Shown here: positions 7,598 to 14,325 of the stretch, in pieces
How positions within the stretch are numbered: position 1 is the stretch's first letter
How the letters are laid out: each line of letters starts with the position of its first letter
Assembly (NCBI GenBank): GCA_016222945.1
Contig: JACRPY010000002.1
Coordinates: forward strand, 434,001 to 498,000
Direction of reading: 5' to 3'
From: Methanobacterium sp.
GTDB taxonomy: Archaea; Methanobacteriota; Methanobacteria; Methanobacteriales; Methanobacteriaceae
DNA length: 64,000 bases
Position numbers and translations under genes: made by a program
Notes under the pieces: model-generated
The model's input: only the letters and a program-made list of their open reading frames with translations
Told to the model about the DNA's origin: nothing
Databases searched by the model: none

Positions 7598-8889
7598 GAA
7601 CAATAGTTGTAGGGACTGGAGCTGGGGGAGCAACAGCTGCACGTGAATTAGCGGCTAAAGGTTTTGAAGTAATAATATTGGAATCAGGAAAAGAATTTAA
7701 ACCATTCACAAGGCTTTTATCATGGGCTGAACCACTTCGAAGAACCGGTCTTTTGGGAAATGAAAAAAATATCACCAGGCTATTTCCCCCCATGGACACC
7801 ACCCGTTCAGCAAATGATCTGGTACTCGTAAGAGGCATAACAACTGGTGGCTCTACTGTACTCTCCTGCGGCAATATTGTGCGTGCTGATCACGGATTAA
7901 AGGAAATAGGATTAGATCTTACACCAGAATTTGAAGAAATTGAAAGAAATATTGGCATAACCGAATTTCCAAGGGAAAGATGGCAGCCTGTAACTCAAAA
8001 TATGTTTGAAGCAGCAGAAAAGCTTGGCCTGGAACCAAAAGCCACTCCAAAAGCAGTAAATTCTGTTAAATGCGTATCATGCGGATTATGCGAACTGGGA
8101 TGTACTACGGGGGCAAGATGGGATTCTCGAAGGTTCTTAGATGATGCAATCAATGCTGGGGCCGCGTTACATACGTCATCACCAGTTGAAAAGGTTATAA
8201 TAGAAAATGGTCAATCAAAAGGAGTTATTGTTAGATCAGAAAATAAATTAAACCCTATTAAAGCAGATGTTGTGGTTTTAGCTGCAGGAGGAATAGGCAC
8301 CGCCCAAATATTAAAAGCTTCCAGATTACCTGCTAAAGATAATTTATGGGTCGATATTGTCCTTACACTTGGGGGCGTTCTTAAAGGAGCTAATCAACTT
8401 AAAGAACTACCTATGGCATGGTATACAAAACATGAAGATTATATTTTATCTCCTTATCTTGATATTTTATCTCACTGGTTCCATAAACCATGGCGAAATG
8501 TTTCTATAGATGATCGGGTTGGTTTAATGGTGAAACTCGCAGATATAGAAGAAGGGGCGGTTTATGTAGATGGAAAAGTGCAAAAAGACATAAAAAAAGA
8601 AGATCATCTGCGACTGGATGAAGCGATTTCTGTGGCCAGGAATGTATTGGAATCTGCAGGTGTTTCAGGCCCTTATATTAACGGTGTGCACAATGGAGGG
8701 CATCTTGGGGGTACTGTTCCACTAACCAAAGCTGATGTGTCATCCATGAAGCCATCATGGTTACCTGAAGGGTTATGGGTTGCTGATCTATCATTAGCCC
8801 CTCGTTCACAGGGTTTACCTACCATATTGCTTACTGCAGCACTTGCATTAAAAGTTGCACGTAAGATAATAGAAAATGAAATGATTTAA
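7594..8889 (+). CDS. FAD-dependent GMC-type oxidoreductase with ferredoxin-like Cys motif
   Basis: The 431-residue flavoprotein starts with the Rossmann motif VVGTGAGGATAARELAAKG and ILESG, followed by GITTGGSTVLSCGN, the glycine-rich region of glucose-methanol-choline oxidoreductases. The C terminus has GGHLGGTVPL and ADLSLAPRSQGLPTILLTAALALKVA, the usual GMC ending. Cys160, 163, 166 and 170 are spaced CX2CX2CX3C and followed by TTGARWDS. Long-chain alcohol oxidoreductases of this family share a similar cysteine-rich segment before GAK. A 4Fe-4S cluster is therefore possible, but this is inference. It is the last gene of the operon, overlapping its neighbour by 4 bases, and plausibly oxidises or reduces a long-chain alcohol or aldehyde made by the reductase-ligase fusion. 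Confidence 0.82.
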   Translation: MRTIVVGTGAGGATAARELAAKGFEVIILESGKEFKPFTRLLSWAEPLRRTGLLGNEKNITRLFPPMDTTRSANDLVLVRGITTGGSTVLSCGNIVRADHGLKEIGLDLTPEFEEIERNIGITEFPRERWQPVTQNMFEAAEKLGLEPKATPKAVNSVKCVSCGLCELGCTTGARWDSRRFLDDAINAGAALHTSSPVEKVIIENGQSKGVIVRSENKLNPIKADVVVLAAGGIGTAQILKASRLPAKDNLWVDIVLTLGGVLKGANQLKELPMAWYTKHEDYILSPYLDILSHWFHKPWRNVSIDDRVGLMVKLADIEEGAVYVDGKVQKDIKKEDHLRLDEAISVARNVLESAGVSGPYINGVHNGGHLGGTVPLTKADVSSMKPSWLPEGLWVADLSLAPRSQGLPTILLTAALALKVARKIIENEMI

Positions 8890-8951
8890 TAACTATTAAG
8901 GCACATTTTAGATTAGATGTGTATATTTTTATAAATCCAAAGAGGTTTAAA

Positions 8952-9104
8952 ATGTCAGTAAATCCAAATGAAGCTAATCTTGAAGCTGTGACCATGACCA
9001 TAGCTTACCTTGAAAAGAAGGGTAAATGCGATGAAAATTTACTAAAAGAGCTTAAAAATGAGAGAGACAGGCTTTTAAAGGAGTTAAATGTGCATAGTCC
9101 CTAA
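8952..9104 (+). CDS. small conserved-looking protein, 50 residues
   Basis: A short soluble protein with one cysteine and a charged helical C terminus (LLKELKNERDRLLKELN). The ATG at 8952 follows AGAGGT at a good distance. An in-frame ATG at 8919 lacks one and was not used. It lies 60 bases after the GMC oxidoreductase gene. I do not recognise the family, and no function is proposed. Confidence 0.55.
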   Translation: MSVNPNEANLEAVTMTIAYLEKKGKCDENLLKELKNERDRLLKELNVHSP

Positions 9105-9138
9105 TTTATATTTTTGATATTTCATTTTATTTTTTAAT

Positions 9139-9435
9139 TTATTCACAGAAATCTGACATTTCTTTAATATCATAAAATATGTTACAGAAGAATTTACATG
9201 AGGATTTAAGTTCTTCTTCACCTTTAGAGGTTAATGAATAATATTTATTTTCATCAACATCAATTAGGCCTTTATTTCTTAATTCTTTAAGTGCAGGATA
9301 AATTGTACCAGGACTTGGTTTAGTTCCTCGCCGTTTTTCCAGTTCCCTACCTATTTCGGCGCCATTCATGCTTTTTTTGCCTAAAATCCATAGTATTAGG
9401 TAGGTTAAATATCCTTTCATCTCACAGCATTCCAT
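9139..9435 (-). CDS. PadR family transcriptional regulator
   Basis: The protein has 98 residues, almost entirely a winged helix: MKGYLTYLILWILGKKSMNGAEIGRELEKR, then KPSPGTIYPALKELRNKGLI with the PadR signature GTIYPxLxxLxxxGLI, and YYSLTSKGEEEL at the wing. The N-terminal MECC and the Cys-rich tail (CKFFCNIF, DFCE) are suggestive of redox or metal sensing. It is divergent from the frameshifted flavin reductase gene, 92 bases away. It is a candidate regulator of the twin inverted repeats at 10121-10166, though that link is only by proximity. Confidence 0.88.
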   Translation of the reverse strand: MECCEMKGYLTYLILWILGKKSMNGAEIGRELEKRRGTKPSPGTIYPALKELRNKGLIDVDENKYYSLTSKGEEELKSSCKFFCNIFYDIKEMSDFCE

Positions 9436-9526
9436 ACAAATACATATTGTAAAACGGGTTAAATAATTTTATGATAACTTTGCTAAAACATGAAAATTAT
9501 AAGATGTGTATTGGGAGGTTATTTAT

Positions 9527-10100
9527 ATGAAGAAAAGTATTGGTGCTAAAACATTAGGATTTCCGGCACCTGTATCTATTGTAGGATCTTATGATGGTGA
9601 GGGTAAGCCTAATGTTATGAATGCAGCTGCAGGAGGCATGTGTTGTTTGGATCCTCCTTGTGTTTACGTGGCCCTTCGTGAAGCTACATACACCTATCAT
9701 AATATCATTAAAAGAAAGGCATATACCATATCTCCCTACTGAAAAATATGTGATGGAAGCAGATTATTTGGGGTTAGCCTCGGGGAAAAATGTTAATAAA
9801 TTCGAAATTTCCAAATTAACTCCTTTAAGGGCAGAAACAGTGGATGCTCCGTATGTAAAAAAATTTCCTGTAGTTATGGAATGCAGGTTAAAAGAAACAG
9901 TCAATTTAGGTTCTCATACTATGTTTATAGGTGAAGTTATGGATTTAAATGCTGATGAAGATGTACTCACATCCATTAATTTGAAATCTGGCCATAAATT
10001 AACTAAAATTGATATGGGAAAGGTTTTACCATTTATTTTTGATATTTCTCTTCGAAGTTATTATAAATTAGGTGAAAAAATTGGCGAGGGGGTTTTCTGA
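9527..10100 (+). pseudogene. flavin reductase-like protein, frameshifted
   Basis: It is a paralogue of the intact gene at 10374. The first part reads MKKSIGAKTLGFPAPVSIVG and continues to KAYTI, then stops at 9742. The second part resumes in another frame with LPTEKYVMEADYLGLASGKN and ends at 10100. The intact paralogue reads through with VNIPSEKYIKEADYFGMASG. The break lies at about 9726-9735 and equals a loss of two bases or gain of one. The GGGAGGT ribosome site at 9513 is intact. The product would be an FMN-binding split-barrel flavoprotein. A sequencing error cannot be excluded, because the rest of both halves is well conserved. Confidence 0.85.
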
Positions 10101-10120
10101 TGGTTTAAAATTTTTTGAAT

Positions 10121-10166
10121 TATCGCATAACCGATAACTATAAATGGCAGTATCGCATAACCGATA
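10121..10166 (+). promoter_or_regulatory. two identical inverted repeats flanking a TATA box
   Basis: TATCGCATAACCGATA occurs at 10121-10136 and again, unchanged, at 10151-10166. Each is a perfect TATCG-N6-CGATA inverted repeat. The centres are 30 bases apart, about three helical turns. A TATA-like CTATAAAT lies between them (about 10139-10146), placing transcription start just after the second repeat and ahead of the Cys-rich protein at 10194. A dimeric winged-helix repressor such as the nearby PadR is a plausible ligand. Confidence 0.75.
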
Positions 10167-10193
10167 GTGTTCAACTTTAGGAGGTCGAACATT

Positions 10194-10331
10194 ATGGAAA
10201 ACAAGGAATGTAAAATAGTATGCAATGACAAAACAGTGGCAACAATCAGTTGCAACAAAGATGGAATGAAAATAGTTCCTACCAAAGAAGGAAAAGAAAT
10301 GTGCAAAGATGTTAAAGGATGCTGTGACTAA
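10194..10331 (+). CDS. 45-residue cysteine-rich protein
   Basis: This small soluble protein has six cysteines in a C-x3-C, single, single, CC pattern (residues 6, 10, 20, 37, 43, 44) and ends GCCD. The ATG follows a strong AGGAGGT at 10179-10185. The paired operators and TATA box directly upstream, and the flavin reductase gene 42 bases downstream, suggest an inducible two-gene unit. The cysteines suggest metal or redox chemistry. I do not recognise a named family. Confidence 0.75.
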   Translation: MENKECKIVCNDKTVATISCNKDGMKIVPTKEGKEMCKDVKGCCD

Positions 10332-10373
10332 GCATCTTTTATTTTATTTTATTTATGTATTAAAGGTGAAAAT
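10332..10373 (+). terminator. T-rich spacer after Cys-rich gene
   Basis: The spacer after the stop is GCATC followed by four-to-five-T runs (10337-10353), the usual form of archaeal intrinsic terminators. The next gene begins only 20 bases later and its GGTGAA ribosome site is at the end, so termination may be partial. Confidence 0.35.
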
Positions 10374-10943
10374 ATGAAAAAATCTATTGGTGCAAAAACA
10401 ATTGTATATCCAACTCCCGTTTTTATAATTGGGACTTATGATAAATATGGAAAGCCAAATGCTATGAATGCAGCTTGGGGAGGAATATCATGTTCTGCTC
10501 CTCCATGTGTTTCAATTTCTCTAAGGGAAGCTACTTATACTCATGGAAATATCATGAATAAAGAGGTTTTTACAGTAAATATTCCATCTGAAAAGTACAT
10601 TAAAGAAGCAGACTATTTTGGAATGGCATCTGGAAGAAATGAAGATAAATTCAAAAAAACAGGATTAACACCTGTTAAAAGCGAACTTGTAGATGCACCA
10701 TATATTGAAGAATTTCCACTAATTTTAGAATGTAAATTAGTTCATACAGCCGAATTTGGATTACATACTCATTTTACAGGCGAAATATTGGATGTAAAAG
10801 TTGATGAGAATTTTTTGGATAATGGAAATCCAGATATAGAACTTATTAAGCCATTTTTGTACGATCCGTCCTTTAGAGCCTATTTTGGTATTGGAAAACG
10901 TCTTGCAAATGCTTTTTCGGTAGGAATAGATTTAATTAGATGA
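10374..10943 (+). CDS. flavin reductase family protein (FMN-binding split barrel)
   Basis: The 189-residue protein reads MKKSIGAKTIVYPTPVFIIG, NAMNAAWGGISCSAPPCVSISLREATYTHGNI, and EKYIKEADYFGMASGRNEDKF, which is the flavoredoxin/flavin reductase-like pattern. In this family FMN is held by the NAAWGG and ISLREATYT regions. It is the intact sister of the frameshifted copy at 9527. A GGTGAAAATATG start is clear. It sits downstream of the Cys-rich peptide and the twin operators and upstream of a nitroreductase, so the block reads as a redox or oxygen-stress group. The electron partner is not visible from the sequence. Confidence 0.9.
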   Translation: MKKSIGAKTIVYPTPVFIIGTYDKYGKPNAMNAAWGGISCSAPPCVSISLREATYTHGNIMNKEVFTVNIPSEKYIKEADYFGMASGRNEDKFKKTGLTPVKSELVDAPYIEEFPLILECKLVHTAEFGLHTHFTGEILDVKVDENFLDNGNPDIELIKPFLYDPSFRAYFGIGKRLANAFSVGIDLIR

Positions 10944-11082
10944 TTTAGTTGATGTTTTAAAAGGGATATAAAAGCTTTAAATTAAATTTATTCATTTAAT
11001 AATTATTATTTTAAAATAATATGGTTTTATATAGTGGTAAATCTAAATTAGAAGCACTGAATAATATTTAGGTAGTGATAAA

Positions 11083-11682
11083 TTGAACAAAGTTTTAGAA
11101 AATATTAAAAGTAGGCGGAGCATTAGGAAATATCTTCCAGAGCAAATTAAGGATGAAGAACTTGAAATAATTCTTGAATCTGCTATATATGCTCCAACAG
11201 GCCATAATGACCAGCCGTGGCATTTTACAGTTATACAAAATAAAGAATTCATTGATAAGATAAACGTGGAATCTAAAAAAGTCATGGCAGAAATACCAGT
11301 TGAATGGATATCTAAAATGGGAAAAGCAGAACATTTACATATTTTGTATAATGCACCAACAGTTGTAGTTGTTTCAGGAAAAGAAGATGCCACTACACCC
11401 TTTGCAGATTGCTGTGCAGCCATCCAAAACATGCTTCTTGCAGCAGAATCTATTGATATTGGCTCATGCTGGATAGGACTTGCCAGATTCTTCTTTGAAA
11501 ATCCAGAAAATGTTGAAAATTTAGGCATACCAGAAGGTTACAAACCTTATTATGCTGTTACTTTAGGATACAAAGCTGTTGAAATTTCTAATTTCGACGC
11601 ATCGAAATCAGAGATTTCGAATGGTTCAACTAATAACAGGGCACCTGAAAGAAATAAAAATGTAGTTAATTACATCAAATAA
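11083..11682 (+). CDS. nitroreductase family protein with hairpin insert near C terminus
   Basis: The 199-residue FMN enzyme shows the nitroreductase pattern: SRRSIRKYLPEQI at the N terminus, APTGHNDQPWHFTVI, a middle CCAAIQNMLLAAESIDIGSCWIG, and C-terminal YAVTLGYKA...RAPERNKNVVNYIK. The start is TTG at 11083, preceded by AGGTAGTGA. About 18 residues (near 165-183) between GYKAVE and NNRAPERNK are unusual and are encoded by two hairpins at 11581-11620. Relatives pass from the GYK segment almost directly to the APERN segment. The insertion keeps the frame. It probably reduces nitro or quinone compounds with reduced cofactor; the natural substrate is unknown. Confidence 0.88.
   Translation: MNKVLENIKSRRSIRKYLPEQIKDEELEIILESAIYAPTGHNDQPWHFTVIQNKEFIDKINVESKKVMAEIPVEWISKMGKAEHLHILYNAPTVVVVSGKEDATTPFADCCAAIQNMLLAAESIDIGSCWIGLARFFFENPENVENLGIPEGYKPYYAVTLGYKAVEISNFDASKSEISNGSTNNRAPERNKNVVNYIK
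11581..11620. repeat. two hairpins inside the nitroreductase gene
   Basis: GAAATT-TCT-AATTTC lies at 11581-11595 and TCGAAATC-AGA-GATTTCGA at 11602-11620. Both have 3-nt loops. They fall in frame in the C-terminal part of the nitroreductase and belong to the same hairpin class as those at 1943, 13130 and 41805. Confidence 0.8.
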
Positions 11683-11744
11683 AATTAAAAAGTTGAAAAG
11701 AAGCTTAAAGCACAAGAAAATTTAATTTAGAGTCAGTCAATAAG

Positions 11745-12080
11745 TCAAATCTCATGATAAAGATGATCCCTTCTTTTTGCCCATTCAATAATAGGTATCA
11801 GTATTTCAAGTAGTTCTTTTCCAGTATCTGTCAGTGAATATTCGACCCTTGGAGGAATCTCAGAAAAGGATTCTCTTTGGATCAATTCTTCTTCCTGAAG
11901 ATTTTTTAATAGGTTAGAAAGACTTTTAGGGCTGATTCCTTTCACATTTTCCATAATTCCATTAAATCTTATTTTTTCATGATTTCCAATGGATTCAATG
12001 ACTAAAATGGCCCATTTTTTCGAAATAGTGTTTAAAGCACATAGTTTGCATTCACAGACATAATTACTTTCTTTTTGCAT
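11745..12080 (-). CDS. HxlR family transcriptional regulator
   Basis: The 111-residue winged-helix protein has the HxlR hallmarks: an N-terminal cysteine group (CECKLCAL), KKWAILVIESIGNHEKIRFNGIM, GISPKSLSNLLKNLQEEELIQRE, and the wing PRVEYSLTDTGKELLEILIPI. Members often sense aldehydes or oxidants through the N-terminal Cys. It is divergent from the HXXEE membrane gene at 12176. A perfect palindrome in the spacer (12092-12110) is its likely operator. Confidence 0.92.
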   Translation of the reverse strand: MQKESNYVCECKLCALNTISKKWAILVIESIGNHEKIRFNGIMENVKGISPKSLSNLLKNLQEEELIQRESFSEIPPRVEYSLTDTGKELLEILIPIIEWAKRRDHLYHEI

Positions 12081-12091
12081 AGTTACTATAT

Positions 12092-12110
12092 TACTATAAA
12101 CTTTATAGTA
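12092..12110. promoter_or_regulatory. palindromic operator between hxlR-type gene and HXXEE gene
   Basis: TACTATAAACTTTATAGTA is a perfect 9+1+9 inverted repeat in the 95-base spacer between divergent genes. A further ACTATA half-site lies just upstream at 12084. It covers sequence that could serve as TATA box for either direction. Binding by the adjacent HxlR protein is the natural inference. Confidence 0.7.
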
Positions 12111-12175
12111 TTAATGTTATCTAATTTATACTGAATATAAAAATTTATTAAAAGATTTTATTAGGAGTGATTTAA

Positions 12176-12679
12176 TTGGATAATTCAATTTTTTTTAGTA
12201 TGTTTTTACTTTTTCCTTTAGCAATAACTCTACATAATATTGAAGAGGCATTATGGTTACCTCAATGGTCAAAATTTGCTGGAAAACTTCGAAAATCAGT
12301 ATCAAAAACTGAATTTCATTTTGCTGTTTTAATAGTTACATTGCTAGCTTATTTATCTACAGGTTTATTCATTATGTTTCCGCAGGAGTATGTATTAAAA
12401 CTTTTTTATTTTGGATTTAACGGAGCAATGATTTTCAATGCATTTTTTGCCCATTTAGGTGGGACAATCCTTTTAAAAAGGTATTGCCCAGGATTGATAA
12501 CAGGACTTTTCCTTATGGTTCCTTTCAGCAGCTTAATCCTATTTTTTTCCATAAGCAATAATATTATAAGCTGGATGGAAATAATCATAGCTACAGTTGT
12601 TCTAAGTGCTTTATTAATGGCCTTAGTTCCGCATTTAGAAAAATTAGGGAAAAATATTTTGGCGGATTATGCAGATTAA
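12176..12679 (+). CDS. HXXEE domain membrane protein
   Basis: The 167-residue protein has about five hydrophobic segments. The N-terminal TLHNIEEALWLPQW contains the H-x-x-E-E motif that names the family, and a later FNAFFAHLGGTILLKRYCPGLITGL matches its second conserved block with paired histidine region. The start is TTG at 12176 behind AGGAGTGA. The gene is divergent from the HxlR regulator with a palindrome between them, so it is probably regulated by it. The biochemical function is unknown. A second family member lies at 26851. Confidence 0.8.
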   Translation: MDNSIFFSMFLLFPLAITLHNIEEALWLPQWSKFAGKLRKSVSKTEFHFAVLIVTLLAYLSTGLFIMFPQEYVLKLFYFGFNGAMIFNAFFAHLGGTILLKRYCPGLITGLFLMVPFSSLILFFSISNNIISWMEIIIATVVLSALLMALVPHLEKLGKNILADYAD

Positions 12680-12764
12680 CTTTAAATTAAAAAAGAAAAA
12701 AGTGTAATAATGTTTAAAAGAGTCATAATCAGCTTTATTTTTTTTATTTTTAAATAAAAGAAGC

Positions 12765-13028
12765 TTAGGATGATTCACCTTTTATTTTGTCCAGTTTGGC
12801 CTTAGTTTTTCTCCAAGTACGTAAAAATGAATCTTCATCCTTTGTAGGAGTTATTTCAAGCCCTAATTTTCGGTGTTCATCAATCCATTCAGTGGAAAAT
12901 ATGGGAACATCTATTTTTATTGGCTCTTCAGTTGGATTAACTACAATTATGTTTCTGTAAGGGAAATCAACTTCAACAATATATCCGCCGACACTAATAA
13001 TGTGCTGAGGTCTTACTACAAATTTCAT
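12765..13028 (-). CDS. ehbP: energy-converting hydrogenase B subunit EhbP
   Basis: The 87-residue soluble protein MKFVVRPQHIISVGGYIVEVDFPYRN...VNPTEEPIKI matches the small EhbP subunit that follows ehbO in Methanobacteriales. It is the last gene of the operon. The start at 13028 is preceded by GAGGAC. Its leader and start codon are duplicated at 13204-13248, where the copied ATG is followed directly by TAA. No ehbQ-like gene follows in the expected place. Its exact role in the hydrogenase complex is not defined. Confidence 0.85.
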   Translation of the reverse strand: MKFVVRPQHIISVGGYIVEVDFPYRNIIVVNPTEEPIKIDVPIFSTEWIDEHRKLGLEITPTKDEDSFLRTWRKTKAKLDKIKGESS

Positions 13029-13248
13029 ATTTATCTAGTCCTCTGTGAATTAATTTTTGTTTTTATCAAGTAAAGGGAGATTTATTAATCGGAATCCTGC
13101 TATTTCACTATTAGATTACAATTTCCGCAGCAAATCAGAGATTTGCATGCTTTGATTTTTGAGGGATTTTTTGATCAACCTTTTTTTTAAAAAGGTTGAA
13201 TTACATATTTATCTAGTCCTCTGTGAATTAATTTTTGTTTTTATCAAG
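13026..13248. repeat. 45-bp direct repeats bracketing hairpins between ehbO and ehbP
   Basis: The same 45 bases occur at 13026-13070 and 13204-13248, 178 bases apart. Each includes the ehbP leader with its ribosome site and ATG (minus strand). Between them lie two perfect 3-nt-loop hairpins: GCAAATC-AGA-GATTTGC (13130-13146) and an 11-bp stem at 13175-13199 (TCAACCTTTTT with its complement). The layout suggests insertion with a long target duplication, or a duplication followed by hairpin gain. It lengthens the ehbO-ehbP spacer to 229 bases. Confidence 0.9.
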
Positions 13249-13257
13249 TTAAGGGGA

Positions 13258-14262
13258 TTATAAAACTGAGGCAACAATTGCCAATACTCCTAAGATTGAT
13301 GTAGCTGCTACTACTGGGTAAAATTGCCTGAATGTGAATATTGGGGAGAATGCACTCATTACAGCCATTGCTATTGGGAATATTATTGCTACAGCTATGG
13401 TTACCAGTATGTTCCAGCTAAATATGTTTGGAGGTATTCCTAGGAACATGGTTGTAAACAGGCTTGCAAGCACAAATATCAAGAATCCTCTGGTAATATA
13501 AACATATGCTCTGTATTTAGACATATATTCAAGTAGAGGGCCTTCAATAACATCTGCTTTGGTTTTCATTATGGCGAATGGATATTCATTTAACATTATC
13601 ATGAAACCAATGAAATAAACAATTGCACCTATTGCTCCAGCAACAGTAAAGAGCACTGGGCCGTGTATCTGCTGAAAAGCGAATATATCTGTTAAAAATA
13701 TACTTTTAGCCATCACAACAGGTACAAATAATGCAATATATAATGGGAATGATCCAAAAGCTATAAGACGGAATGCACGAAGTGTACTTAGCTCTTCAAT
13801 GAATGATCGTGTTTCATTAACGTGTTTAGCACCTTTTACAAGGTCGGGGAAGGGCATGCCAACTGACATAACTGATTTTGAAAGTGAACCCATAAACATG
13901 TACATAATTTCTTCAACCTTAAGCAGCCCTATTACTGCTATAATACTTGCTAAAGCTGCAAATGAATACATTTGTGGCATTATAACTAATAATATGAACA
14001 CTATTATGATCAAACTGATTAATGGGAGTGCATTGTACAGTCGGGGCATTGGAGAGTTAGGAGTTAACACTTGCTTAAAGAAGAATTTGATAGGGGCCAT
14101 AAATCCCGGGCTTGAAACTGGTGGGCCGACTCTCTGCTGAATTCTGGCATGAATAAATTTTCTTTCAATACCTGGAAGCCAGATACTTACTGCAAATGCT
14201 AAAATCAGTGTTCCAATCACTGCTAATATTGAATTTATAATCATTGTTGTATCCATTCCCAT
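13258..14262 (-). CDS. ehbO: energy-converting hydrogenase B subunit EhbO (NuoH-like)
   Basis: The 334-residue integral membrane protein has about eight hydrophobic helices and belongs to the complex I subunit 1 (NuoH/HyfC) family. It carries the conserved loops RKFIHARIQQRVGPP and EYPFAIMKTKADVIEGPLLEY, which face the hydrogenase module and quinone-site equivalent. It anchors the EhbM/EhbN hydrogenase to the membrane ion-translocating part. Two candidate ATGs (14262, 14256) share an AGGAGA site. It lies directly downstream of ehbN. Confidence 0.92.
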   Translation of the reverse strand: MGMDTTMIINSILAVIGTLILAFAVSIWLPGIERKFIHARIQQRVGPPVSSPGFMAPIKFFFKQVLTPNSPMPRLYNALPLISLIIIVFILLVIMPQMYSFAALASIIAVIGLLKVEEIMYMFMGSLSKSVMSVGMPFPDLVKGAKHVNETRSFIEELSTLRAFRLIAFGSFPLYIALFVPVVMAKSIFLTDIFAFQQIHGPVLFTVAGAIGAIVYFIGFMIMLNEYPFAIMKTKADVIEGPLLEYMSKYRAYVYITRGFLIFVLASLFTTMFLGIPPNIFSWNILVTIAVAIIFPIAMAVMSAFSPIFTFRQFYPVVAATSILGVLAIVASVL

Positions 14263-14325
14263 TTCTCCTAAATATTTGAATATTTAATAAATTTCAATGA
14301 ATTACGGATTTTTAAATTTTTTCCC

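Noticed and set aside
9700..9760. Programmed frameshift in the flavin reductase gene
   Set aside because: No slippery run or following structure at the break, and the intact paralogue needs none.
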